DNA of 15,116 nucleotides, taken from contig JAFGLP010000185.1 in assembly GCA_016927965.1 (NCBI GenBank), positions 1 through 15,116 on the forward strand, written 5' to 3'. How positions within the stretch are numbered: the first letter of the stretch is position 1; every line of letters starts with the position of its first letter. Origin of the DNA: Dehalococcoidia bacterium (GTDB taxonomy: Bacteria > Chloroflexota > Dehalococcoidia > GIF9 > UBA5629). The notes below the pieces were generated by a model. It worked only from the letters and a program-made list of their open reading frames with translations. It was not told the origin of the DNA and made no database searches. The position numbers and the translations under genes were made by a program. Positions 1 through 7,192 of the stretch are shown here, piece by piece.

Positions 1-56
1 GGGAAGATGTCAACCGCTACAGGACCCTCATCGGCAGGCTTGGGTTACGTAAATAA
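1..56 (+). CDS. rpsO: 30S ribosomal protein S15, C-terminal end (partial)
   Basis: Only the last 17 codons are visible; they read EDVNRYRTLIGRLGLRK and end in TAA at 54-56. The RY-x-x-LI-x-x-LGLR ending is the characteristic C-terminus of ribosomal protein S15, which binds the central domain of 16S rRNA in the small subunit. The gene begins outside the window. It lies 23 bases before pnp on the same strand, and rpsO-pnp is one of the best-conserved gene pairs in bacteria, which supports the call despite the short fragment. Confidence 0.85.
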   Translation, partial: EDVNRYRTLIGRLGLRK

Positions 57-79
57 TTCAAACAAGAGGGTTTTTGTAA

Positions 80-2305
80 ATGTCCCAAAGCTTTAAATGT
101 AATATCGGGGGCAGGGACCTTATCATCGAAACCGGCGTGTTAGCCCAACAGGCTGACAGCTCGGTTACCGTCAGGTATGGTGATACCGTGGTCCTGGTCA
201 CCGCATGCATCAGTGACGAGGCGAAGGAAAATACCGATTTCGTACGCCTTACCGTTGATTACGAAGAACGCCATTATGCCGTGGGGAAAATCCCCGGCAG
301 CTTTATGCGGCGCGAAGGCCGCCCCGGCGAGCAGGCTACACTTGCAGCACGCCTGTGCGACCGTTCCATCAGGCCGCTCTTTTTAAAGAGCCTGCCCAAT
401 GATATCCAGGTAGTCATTACCGTTCTTTCAACGGACCAGGAGAATGACCCGGATATTCTGGGTGTGATAGGCGCTTCAGCCGTACTGACCATCTCCTCCA
501 TACCTTTCTACGGCCCCATCGGGGCAACCCGTATGGGTTATATTGATGGCAAGATGGTGCTTAACCCGCTGCTGCCTCATATGAATGACAGCGCCCTGGA
601 CCTGGTGGTCTCGAGCAGCTGCGATAATATCGTTATGGTTGAGGCAGGCTGCAAGGAGATTTCAGCGGAGACCTACCTCGAAGCGATGAAAATTGTGCAC
701 GAGGAAAACCAGAAGATCATACAGCTTCAGGAAGAGATGAGACAGGCAGTCGGCAAGCCTAAAAGGGAAATCAACGCCGCCGCCACTAATGCGGAGTTGC
801 TGGCCGCTGCCGCCTCCGAATACGGCGGCAAGATCAAGGAGGCCATGGGCTGTGGCAACAGGCCGGCGCGCCAGACCATCCTTGATCAGGTGAAAGTGGA
901 GGCCAAGGAAAAGTTCAAGGAAACGTATCCTGAATTCGAGGTAGGTAATGCTATCGAGGAGATATCCAAGAAGACCTGCCGCAACCAGATACTGGAGACG
1001 AACAAGCATGTCGACGGCCGCGATATCACGCAGATCAGGCCTTTGAGCGCAGAGGTAGGGCTGTTGCCGCGCACGCATGGCACTGGTCTGTTCTCGCGCG
1101 GGCAGACACAGGTGCTTTCAATAACCACACTGGGCTCCCTGCAACAGGGCCAGACTGTGGATGACTTGGGCCTGGAAGAGACCAGGCGCTTTATGCATCA
1201 TTATAATTTCCCGCCGTTTTCGACGGGCGAAGTCAAGAGAATGGGCACTACCGGCAGGCGAGAGATCGGGCATGGGGCGCTGGCGCATAAGGCCCTGGTA
1301 CCGGTCATCCCTGGAGAGCAGGACTTTGCTTATACCATCAGGCTGGTTTCCGAAGTGCTGAGCTCCAACGGCAGCACATCGATGGGAAGTGTATGCGCAT
1401 CGACGCTGTCCCTGATGGACGCCGGCGTGCCTATAAAGGCGCCGGTGGTGGGCATTGCCATGGGTCTGATTACGGACAAAGAGGACCCGGGCAGGTATGT
1501 AGTTTTGACCGATATCGAAGGGATTGAAGATTTCTACGGCGATATGGATTATAAGGTAGCCGGCACTGTTAACGGCATAACTGCCATACAGCTCGATATT
1601 AAATTGCGCGGCGTAAGCCAGGAGATATTGAGCAAGGCGACCATGCAGGCCAGGGAAGCCCACAAGGTACTGATGGATGTGCTTAAGAATGCCATCCCCG
1701 AAGTCAGGCCGCAGTTGAGCAAATATGCTCCCAGGATGTATAAGATGACGATAGATCCGTCCAAGATCGGCGCATTGATAGGCCCGGGCGGAAAGAATAT
1801 CAAGGCGATAATTGAAGAGACCAAGACCACGATTGAGGTCTCAAACGACGGCACCGTGGTTATAGGCTCCCCCAGCGAGGAGGGGGCCCAGGCCGCAATT
1901 CGCCGCGTTGAGGGGCTTACACAGGAAGTGGAAGTGGGCGCTGTCTATACAGGAAAAGTGACCCGCATCCAGAATTTCGGCGCATTTGTTGAAGTCCTGC
2001 CTGGCAAGGAGGGACTGGTACACATCAGCGAGCTGGCCGATCATCACGTAGGCAAAGTAGAAGACGTGGTGAAAATAGGCGACGAGATCATGGTGAAGGT
2101 CACCGAAATAGACAGGCTGAACCGTATCAACCTCTCCCGCAAGGCGGTGTTCTTAGACCAATCCAGATCTTCTGCTGAGACCCCGGCTGAAGGTGAGAAA
2201 CCTCACACATTTCCTCCCAGGCGTCCAGGCGGCTATCCATCCAGACCCGGCGCCCCGCATGGACACAGGGATGAACCAAGACGGCAGCCTTATAAACCTG
2301 AGTAA
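80..2305 (+). CDS. pnp: Polyribonucleotide nucleotidyltransferase (PNPase)
   Basis: A phosphorolytic 3'-to-5' exoribonuclease of cytoplasmic mRNA decay that releases nucleoside diphosphates. At 741 residues it is a full-length family member. It has a first RNase PH domain (about 10-140) with the RNA-contacting loop SFMRREGRP at 74-82, a helical linker, and a second, catalytic RNase PH domain (about 320-545). The GDMDYKVAG motif supplies D490 and K492, with D484 just upstream, matching E. coli D492, K494 and D486. A KH domain carries GPGG at 568-571 and an S1 domain runs from about 620 to 690. A Pro/Arg-rich, probably disordered tail of about 50 residues follows. AAGAGGG at 64-70 sits 9 bases before the ATG. 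The gene follows rpsO and precedes dapB by a short gap containing a hairpin. Confidence 0.97.
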   Translation: MSQSFKCNIGGRDLIIETGVLAQQADSSVTVRYGDTVVLVTACISDEAKENTDFVRLTVDYEERHYAVGKIPGSFMRREGRPGEQATLAARLCDRSIRPLFLKSLPNDIQVVITVLSTDQENDPDILGVIGASAVLTISSIPFYGPIGATRMGYIDGKMVLNPLLPHMNDSALDLVVSSSCDNIVMVEAGCKEISAETYLEAMKIVHEENQKIIQLQEEMRQAVGKPKREINAAATNAELLAAAASEYGGKIKEAMGCGNRPARQTILDQVKVEAKEKFKETYPEFEVGNAIEEISKKTCRNQILETNKHVDGRDITQIRPLSAEVGLLPRTHGTGLFSRGQTQVLSITTLGSLQQGQTVDDLGLEETRRFMHHYNFPPFSTGEVKRMGTTGRREIGHGALAHKALVPVIPGEQDFAYTIRLVSEVLSSNGSTSMGSVCASTLSLMDAGVPIKAPVVGIAMGLITDKEDPGRYVVLTDIEGIEDFYGDMDYKVAGTVNGITAIQLDIKLRGVSQEILSKATMQAREAHKVLMDVLKNAIPEVRPQLSKYAPRMYKMTIDPSKIGALIGPGGKNIKAIIEETKTTIEVSNDGTVVIGSPSEEGAQAAIRRVEGLTQEVEVGAVYTGKVTRIQNFGAFVEVLPGKEGLVHISELADHHVGKVEDVVKIGDEIMVKVTEIDRLNRINLSRKAVFLDQSRSSAETPAEGEKPHTFPPRRPGGYPSRPGAPHGHRDEPRRQPYKPE

Positions 2306-2312
2306 ACGGTAG

Positions 2313-2330
2313 CGGGCCGCATACGGCCCG
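2313..2330 (+). promoter_or_regulatory. Intercistronic GC-rich hairpin between pnp and dapB
   Basis: A perfect inverted repeat, CGGGCCG-CATA-CGGCCCG, gives a 7-bp all-GC stem with a 4-base loop. It starts 8 bases after the pnp stop codon and ends 2 bases before the GAGG ribosome-binding site of dapB. No run of T follows, so it is not a standard intrinsic terminator. It could protect the pnp 3' end, act as a processing site, or limit ribosome access to dapB. The structure is read directly from sequence; any function is inference. Confidence 0.5.
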
Positions 2331-2344
2331 GCGAGGCTATGAAC

Positions 2345-3148
2345 ATGACGCAGATTAAAGTCATAGTCAATGGAGCAATGGGAAGGATGGGACAGCAGGT
2401 GGTAAGCGCCGTATTTGCCGATCCCGACCTTCAACTAGCGGGCGGCGCCGATATCAAGGCGGACCGGGATTATCTGAGCGCGCCCGGGCTGACCGCACAG
2501 ATCCCCCTCTATAACACTCTGTTTTCCATGATCGAAATGTACCACCCGGATGTCGTGGTGGATTTTACCACTCCTGATGCAGCTATGAAGTCGGTCCGGC
2601 TGGCCCTGAAGAACCGGGCAAATATCGTGATGGGGACTACGGGGATGAGCGATAAAGACCTTAAGGAGATACATACGCTGGCGCTGGAATATAAAAGGGG
2701 AGCAGTGGTGGCTGCCAATTTTGCTATCGGCGCTGTTGTTCTCATGCACCTGGCTAAAATAGCATCGAAATATTTTGATAACGCTGAGATCATCGAGATG
2801 CACCATGATAAGAAGGTGGATGCTCCCTCCGGCACTGCGCTGGCGACGGCGAAACTGATGAACGAAGTACGCGGCAAGCCGTTTATCTATCCGAAAACTG
2901 AGAAGGAGACCATGAAAGGGACCCGCGGCGGTCAGAATAACGGATTGGCCATCCATAGCATCAGGCTGCCCGGCTATGTGGCCAGCCAGGAAGTGATATT
3001 CGGCGCGCCGGGCCAGACTTTGAGCCTGCGGCACGATACTATAAACAGAGAAAGCTTTATGCCGGGTGTGATCCTGGCAGTTAAAGAGGTCGTCAAGCGC
3101 ACTGGCCTCATTAACGGTTTAGGTGTACTTCTGAATTTGGGGGAATGA
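2345..3148 (+). CDS. dapB: 4-hydroxy-tetrahydrodipicolinate reductase (DapB)
   Basis: Reduces 4-hydroxy-tetrahydrodipicolinate to tetrahydrodipicolinate with NAD(P)H, in the cytoplasmic diaminopimelate/lysine pathway. The N-terminal Rossmann motif GAMGRMG lies at 10-16, followed by the GTTG loop. The active-site block HHDKKVDAPSGTAL starts at residue 153, with H153 and K157 matching E. coli H159 and K163. The length is 267 residues, normal for the family. An in-frame ATG also exists at 2339, but GAGG at 2333-2336 would then be only 2 bases away. Starting at 2345 gives 8 bases of spacing and is preferred. The stop TGA lies only 2 bases before the asd start, so the two genes are probably translationally coupled. 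Confidence 0.96.
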   Translation: MTQIKVIVNGAMGRMGQQVVSAVFADPDLQLAGGADIKADRDYLSAPGLTAQIPLYNTLFSMIEMYHPDVVVDFTTPDAAMKSVRLALKNRANIVMGTTGMSDKDLKEIHTLALEYKRGAVVAANFAIGAVVLMHLAKIASKYFDNAEIIEMHHDKKVDAPSGTALATAKLMNEVRGKPFIYPKTEKETMKGTRGGQNNGLAIHSIRLPGYVASQEVIFGAPGQTLSLRHDTINRESFMPGVILAVKEVVKRTGLINGLGVLLNLGE

Positions 3149-3150
3149 TT

Positions 3151-4182
3151 ATGAATAACGGTTACCATGTGGCAATAGTGGGCGCAACCGGGATGGTGGG
3201 ACAGGAGTTTATAAAGGTGCTCATACAGAGGGGCTTCCCCATGGCGTCCATACAGCTCTGTGCATCTGACAGGTCGGCTGGCCGCAAGGTGTTCGTAGGC
3301 CACCAGGAGATGGTGGTAAAAGAGACGGCCAGCGATTCTTTCGATAATGTTGATATTGCCCTGTTTTCAGCAGGGGCTGAGATAAGCAAGCACTTTGCTC
3401 CCATCGCTGCCAAGGCCGGGGCGCTGGTTATCGATAACAGCGCGGCCTGGAGGATGGACCCGCGCGTACCGCTGGTTGTCCCGGAGATTAACCCCGAGGA
3501 TATCAAGAAGCATAAGGGTATCATAGCCAATCCCAACTGTTCCACCATACAGATGGTGGTGGCCTTGAACCCGCTGCATAAGGTAAACGCGATCAAACGT
3601 GTGACCGTCGCCACCTACCAGGCGGTTTCCGGCACGGGCATAGCTGCTGTCGAGGAGCTGACCAAGCAGTCCAAGACCGTGCTGGACGGCGGCAACGTGG
3701 TTCCCCATGTTTACGCTCACCAGATAGCTTTTAACCTGCTGCCCGAGATAGATGTCTTCCTGGAGAGCGGCTATACCAAGGAAGAATTGAAGATGGTGGA
3801 GGAGACCCGCAAGATCATGCATGCTGAGAGCATGGCGATCTCGGCAACCTGTGTGAGGGTACCCGTTTTCGTTAGCCATAGCGAGGCCATACATGCTGAG
3901 TTTACCGAATATATGTCGCCGGAAGAAGCCCGATCCATTTTGAGCAAGTCCCCTGGCGTGAAAGTCCTGGATGATCCTAACGTGAGCCTGTACCCCCAGC
4001 CGTGGCTGGCATCCGGCACCGATGAGGTTTATGTTGGCAGGATCAGGTCCGATGCTTCATTGCTTAACGGGCTGGTAATGTGGGTTGTTTCCGATAACAT
4101 CCGCAAAGGCGCTGCTCTGAATGCCGTCCAGATTGCCGAGGAAGCGGTCAGGCGTGACTGGGTCAAGCAGGCCGGTAAGTAG
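3151..4182 (+). CDS. asd: Aspartate-semialdehyde dehydrogenase
   Basis: Reduces aspartyl phosphate to aspartate semialdehyde with NADPH, the branch-point step feeding lysine/DAP, threonine and methionine. The N-terminal NADP-binding motif GATGMVGQEF starts at residue 11. The catalytic cysteine is C130 in NPNCST, followed by QAVSGTG and the substrate-binding region with HSEAIHAEF. The product has 343 residues, typical of the family. An ATG at 3145 overlaps the dapB stop, but GGGGGA at 3139-3144 would touch it directly. The ATG at 3151, with 6 bases of spacing, is the better start. Placement between dapB and dapA supplies the substrate for DapA. I see no aspartokinase in the window. Confidence 0.96.
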   Translation: MNNGYHVAIVGATGMVGQEFIKVLIQRGFPMASIQLCASDRSAGRKVFVGHQEMVVKETASDSFDNVDIALFSAGAEISKHFAPIAAKAGALVIDNSAAWRMDPRVPLVVPEINPEDIKKHKGIIANPNCSTIQMVVALNPLHKVNAIKRVTVATYQAVSGTGIAAVEELTKQSKTVLDGGNVVPHVYAHQIAFNLLPEIDVFLESGYTKEELKMVEETRKIMHAESMAISATCVRVPVFVSHSEAIHAEFTEYMSPEEARSILSKSPGVKVLDDPNVSLYPQPWLASGTDEVYVGRIRSDASLLNGLVMWVVSDNIRKGAALNAVQIAEEAVRRDWVKQAGK

Positions 4183-4197
4183 AGGAGGGAAGAACTG

Positions 4198-5091
4198 ATG
4201 AAGAAATTCGGACGTTTACTGACAGCCATGGTTACGCCCTTCGATGCGAAGGGCAGGGTGGATTATGCGCAGGCTAAAAAACTGGCCAAAGCGCTGCTGG
4301 CCTCCGGCAGCGATGGCCTGGTGGTGTCGGGAACAACGGGTGAAAGCCCCACCCTGACCGCCGCCGAGAAGCTGCGCCTGTTTGAAGAGATCAGGGCGGC
4401 TGTCCCGGCCAAAACGACGATCATAGCGGGGACCGGCAATTATAATACCCGTGAGAGCATTGAGCTTACCAGAGAAGCGGAGAAGACAGGCGTGGACGGC
4501 TGCCTGCTGACCGTGCCGTACTATAACAAGCCCAATCAACAGGGCCTGTATGAGCATTTCAGGGCTATTGCCAGATCGACCGGTCTGCCCTGCATAGTTT
4601 ATAACGTGCCAGGCCGCACGGCGACCAACATGGCTGCCGATACCACTATCAAATTGAGCAAAATCGATAATATCGTCGGCGTCAAAGAAGCCAGCGCCGA
4701 CTTTCCGCAGATTGCCCGCATTATCGACGGCGTGGATAAGAATTTTATGGTTTACAGCGGCAACGACGCCGATACTTTCCCCATCCTGGGTATGGGTGGT
4801 TATGGTGTCATCGGGGTGATAACGCACCTGGTGGGCAAGCAATATAAGAAGATGATGGATAATTTCTGGGCTGGCAAGATAGCTGAAGCGGCCAAACTGC
4901 ACCGTCATTTTATACCGCTTGTGAATACCATGTTCATGATAGGCAGCCCTATGCCGATCAAGTATGCCCTCAATTACCTGGGTTTCAGGGTCGGCAAGCC
5001 GCGGCTGCCTTTAATTGAACCGGATGAGAAAGTTAAAGCGGCAATCGAGCAGACGCTGAAGAGCTATAAGATAGACCTGCCAGTCAAATAA
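4198..5091 (+). CDS. dapA: 4-hydroxy-tetrahydrodipicolinate synthase (DapA)
   Basis: Condenses pyruvate with aspartate semialdehyde, the first committed step of DAP/lysine synthesis. It is a TIM-barrel class I aldolase of 297 residues. Visible active-site elements are GTTGES with T46-T47, Y135 in YNVPGRT, and the Schiff-base lysine K163 in VGVKEAS. The later block YSGNDADTFPILGMGGYGVIG matches the conserved family segment near the barrel end. A strong ribosome-binding site, AGGAGGG at 4183-4189, precedes the ATG by 8 bases and begins right at the asd stop. It is the last gene of the plus-strand cluster and converges on the DUF3795 gene with only 20 bases between stops. The family includes N-acetylneuraminate lyase-like members, but operon context makes DapA the clear choice. 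Confidence 0.96.
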   Translation: MKKFGRLLTAMVTPFDAKGRVDYAQAKKLAKALLASGSDGLVVSGTTGESPTLTAAEKLRLFEEIRAAVPAKTTIIAGTGNYNTRESIELTREAEKTGVDGCLLTVPYYNKPNQQGLYEHFRAIARSTGLPCIVYNVPGRTATNMAADTTIKLSKIDNIVGVKEASADFPQIARIIDGVDKNFMVYSGNDADTFPILGMGGYGVIGVITHLVGKQYKKMMDNFWAGKIAEAAKLHRHFIPLVNTMFMIGSPMPIKYALNYLGFRVGKPRLPLIEPDEKVKAAIEQTLKSYKIDLPVK

Positions 5092-5122
5092 AAATACCGG
5101 TCCGCAGTTACTCAGGACCAGG
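5086..5122 (-). terminator. Probable intrinsic terminator after DUF3795
   Basis: Read on the minus strand, GGTCC pairs with GGACC across an 11-base loop. CC/GG extends the stem by 2 bp past one bulged T, and the T-rich stretch TATTTTTATTT follows. The DUF3795 stop codon lies in the loop, and the T-rich part overlaps the end of dapA on the opposite strand. The large loop and bulge make it modest in strength. It would end the minus-strand transcript carrying purA and DUF3795. Confidence 0.42.
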
Positions 5123-5582
5123 GATAATGCCCTTTTCTCTTGGATCTCCAGTTGTTGATGCCTTCGCTCTTGATGAGTCCAAGATGGTATGCCAGATTGG
5201 GGTGGAATTTCAGCAGGGGTGCGAGCTTTTCACAGGTCTTATATTCGGCGCATTCCCAGCAGCCGGTCATTTTTTTCTCAATAGCGCAGTTTCGTACCTG
5301 GCAGCGGTCGCCCTTCCAGCCTCCGCCGTCCCGGCAGAGCGATTTGCATTCCAGTCTGCAAATGGCCTGCAGTACTGCGGCAAATTCGGGATAATGCTTA
5401 TAGGTTTCATTGGAGGCCGACCAGTAAGTCTGCCCTGCTTTTAGCTGCGCATACCGGTCGAAGTGCAGCTGCTCGAGTATCGTTTGCAGCCGGGCTGCGG
5501 TTGAATACAGCTCTTCTTTTGAGGGGATGCAGTCCTTGCAGTAGAGGCCGCAGTAAGCCGTTAACCTGCTAGCATCATCCAT
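5112..5582 (-). CDS. DUF3795 cysteine-rich protein
   Basis: A 156-residue protein of unknown function that I assign to the DUF3795 family from its N-terminal YCGLYCKDC signature and multiple downstream cysteines. Eleven cysteines are visible: C11, C15 and C18; C75, C79 and C83; C94 and C99; C108, C111 and C117. This pattern suggests binding of zinc or an iron-sulfur cluster, but no ligand set can be assigned from sequence alone. There is no signal peptide or membrane segment, so it is probably cytoplasmic. It starts 6 bases after the purA stop with no clear ribosome-binding site, which suggests translation coupled to purA. The family is common in anaerobic bacteria and archaea. The gene probably ends the long minus-strand operon. 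Confidence 0.75.
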   Translation of the reverse strand: MDDASRLTAYCGLYCKDCIPSKEELYSTAARLQTILEQLHFDRYAQLKAGQTYWSASNETYKHYPEFAAVLQAICRLECKSLCRDGGGWKGDRCQVRNCAIEKKMTGCWECAEYKTCEKLAPLLKFHPNLAYHLGLIKSEGINNWRSKRKGHYPWS

Positions 5583-5588
5583 CGATTT

Positions 5589-6872
5589 TCAGATAATGTT
5601 TTTTACTACAATGCTCTGCTCGCGGCGCGGGCCGATGGAGATTATATGGAAGGGGCACCGGATGAGGTCCTCTATTCTTTTGATGTATTTGCGGGCATTG
5701 GGCGGAAGCTTTTTGGCGTCACGGATATGGCTGGTGGGAGCTTTCCAACCGGGGTGTTCCTCGTAAACCGGCGTGCAGTTCTCCAGTGCCTCTGCATCTG
5801 CCGGGAAACGGTCCACCAACTTATCCCCCATTTTGTAGGCCACGCATATTTTGACAGCGTCCATCTCGTCCAGAACGTCCAGCCGCGTCAGTATGCCGCT
5901 GGTGAATCCGTTGAGCTCCGTGGAGTAACGGCCTACTACAGCATCGAACCATCCGCAGCGCCTGGCCCTGCCAGTGGTGGCACCGTATTCGTGGGCGTGT
6001 TGCCTGATATATTCGCCCACCTCGTCTTTCAACTCGGTAGGCATCGGCCCGCCTCCGACCCTGGTGGTATAGGCCTTAAAAATGCCCACCACGCGGTCGA
6101 TTTTACGGGGATTGATGCCTGACCCTATGCAAGCACCCGCAGCAAGCGGTGAGGAGGATGTAACAAAGGGATAGGAGCCGAAATCGGGGTCCAGCATGGT
6201 CCCCTGTGCGCCTTCCAGCACAATGTTGCTGCCCTTGCTTACAAGGTCATTGATGAGAGATGTGGTGTCCTTTATATGGGGGGCCAGCCGACTGGCATAG
6301 CCTGAGTATTCGGTAAAAATGCTTTCTGCGTCAAGGGGAGGAGCGTTATATACCTTGGTCAGCAGATCGTTCTTGGATGCCAGCACGCTGGCCAGCCGCG
6401 CCTTAAAAGTGGAGAGATCGGTCATATCGCACATGCGTATACCGCGGCGCGCGGTCTTGTCGGCGAATGCCGGACCGATTCCTTTTTTAGTAGTGCCGAT
6501 GGCGCCGTCGCCGCGTTTTTCTTCTTCCATCCCATCGAGCAGGATATGCCAGGGCATTATCACATGAGCGCGATCGCTGATATGCAGGTTGCTGATATCC
6601 ACCTGCCTTGCTTTAAGGGCGTCGAGCTCTTCCAGGAGAACGCGGGGGTTGATCACAACACCATTGCCGATAACGCAGCACGTGCGCGGGTAGCAAATCC
6701 CCGAAGGCACGATATGTAGCTTGAATTCGCCTTTCGGATTTATCACCGTATGACCGGCGTTGTCTCCGCCGGAAAAACGGATAACAGCATCCGCCTTCTC
6801 TGAGAGAAGGTCTACAATTTTGCCTTTGCCTTCATCGCCCCATTGGGCACCAATAACAGCTACAACTGACAT
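5589..6872 (-). CDS. purA: Adenylosuccinate synthetase
   Basis: Joins IMP and aspartate with GTP hydrolysis to make adenylosuccinate, the committed step to AMP. The 427-residue product starts MSVVAVIGAQWGDEGKG. The P-loop-like GDEGKGK and catalytic D13 and H41 (GDNAGH) are in place. Other conserved blocks are GTTKKGIGPAFADK, EGAQGTMLDPDFGSYPFVTS, TRVGGGPMPTE and ATTGRARRCGWFD. A longer frame opens at a TTG at 6899, adding nine residues. However, AGGA lies 7 bases before the ATG at 6872 and nothing suitable precedes the TTG, so the ATG is chosen. The gap upstream holds two inverted repeats and a weak promoter-like hexamer, so purA may have its own control within the operon. Confidence 0.96.
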   Translation of the reverse strand: MSVVAVIGAQWGDEGKGKIVDLLSEKADAVIRFSGGDNAGHTVINPKGEFKLHIVPSGICYPRTCCVIGNGVVINPRVLLEELDALKARQVDISNLHISDRAHVIMPWHILLDGMEEEKRGDGAIGTTKKGIGPAFADKTARRGIRMCDMTDLSTFKARLASVLASKNDLLTKVYNAPPLDAESIFTEYSGYASRLAPHIKDTTSLINDLVSKGSNIVLEGAQGTMLDPDFGSYPFVTSSSPLAAGACIGSGINPRKIDRVVGIFKAYTTRVGGGPMPTELKDEVGEYIRQHAHEYGATTGRARRCGWFDAVVGRYSTELNGFTSGILTRLDVLDEMDAVKICVAYKMGDKLVDRFPADAEALENCTPVYEEHPGWKAPTSHIRDAKKLPPNARKYIKRIEDLIRCPFHIISIGPRREQSIVVKNII

Positions 6873-6885
6873 TCGTAAATCCTGA

Positions 6886-6913
6886 ATTGGCAATGCCAAT
6901 ATTTTTTATTGTA
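6886..6913 (-). promoter_or_regulatory. Candidate purA promoter (-10) with operator-like inverted repeat
   Basis: On the minus strand a TACAAT hexamer (6913-6908) resembles a -10 element. The hexamer 17 bases upstream (TTTCAA) is a poor -35 match. A perfect 15-base inverted repeat, ATTGGCA-T-TGCCAAT (6900-6886), would begin about where transcription starts and ends just before the purA ribosome-binding site. Such a position suits a repressor operator; in RNA the repeat could also form a 6-bp hairpin. The repeat is certain; promoter and operator roles are inference. Confidence 0.35.
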
Positions 6914-6930
6914 TTTAGGCCCCGGGACGC

Positions 6931-6945
6931 TTGAAAAGCTTTCAA
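6931..6945. repeat. Short A/T-rich inverted repeat after the two-helix membrane gene
   Basis: TTGAAA-AGC-TTTCAA is a 6-bp perfect inverted repeat with a 3-base spacer, placed directly after the stop codon of the 73-residue membrane protein gene. It is too A/T-rich, and lacks a following T-run, to be a good terminator. It overlaps the position of a -35 element for the candidate purA promoter, so it may be a second half of a control region. Confidence 0.35.
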
Positions 6946-7167
6946 TTATCCACGGGACATATAGTTTTTGCCCCAGAAATGCAGGAGCATCCCGCCGCCT
7001 ATTATAAGGACCACCAGCCCTATTAATATGGTGAGGAAGATGAGAAGTCCCAGACCCATATCAGCCCAGTAATAACCCAGGATCCCCATGACAATCCCTG
7101 CCACAATCCATACCAGCACCGCTGCCGTTAATACAACCAAACTAACCTCAAACGACCTATCACTCAT
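6946..7167 (-). CDS. Small two-helix membrane protein, unknown function
   Basis: A 73-residue hydrophobic protein with two predicted transmembrane helices, about residues 8-31 and 37-62, joined by a very short turn (YYWADM). A small charged N-terminus (SDRSFE) and a basic C-terminus (GKNYMSRG) flank them. I recognise no family. A good ribosome-binding site, AAGGAG, lies 9 bases before the ATG, so it is very probably a real gene. It starts 25 bases after the CDP-alcohol phosphotransferase gene and is likely in the same transcript. That suggests, without proving, a membrane-associated helper role in inositol-lipid synthesis. Confidence 0.7.
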   Translation of the reverse strand: MSDRSFEVSLVVLTAAVLVWIVAGIVMGILGYYWADMGLGLLIFLTILIGLVVLIIGGGMLLHFWGKNYMSRG

Positions 7168-7192
7168 TACCTCAAACTCCTTCAGCTATTTT

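Noticed and set aside
662..1078. 138-codon minus-strand open frame inside pnp
   Set aside because: It lies wholly opposite conserved PNPase sequence, has no recognisable domain and no ribosome-binding site I can support; it is a shadow of pnp.
1118..1663. 181-codon minus-strand open frame inside pnp
   Set aside because: It is antisense to the catalytic RNase PH domain, and its composition shows no domain or conserved motif.
2435..3034. 199-codon minus-strand open frame opposite dapB
   Set aside because: It overlaps a well-supported dapB completely and has no family features.
4216..4908. 230-codon minus-strand open frame opposite dapA
   Set aside because: Long, but antisense to conserved DapA motifs including the Schiff-base lysine; low-complexity Gly/Gln/His composition fits a shadow frame.
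6873..6899. N-terminal extension of purA to a TTG codon
   Set aside because: The added residues are not part of the family, and the ribosome-binding site serves the ATG at 6872.
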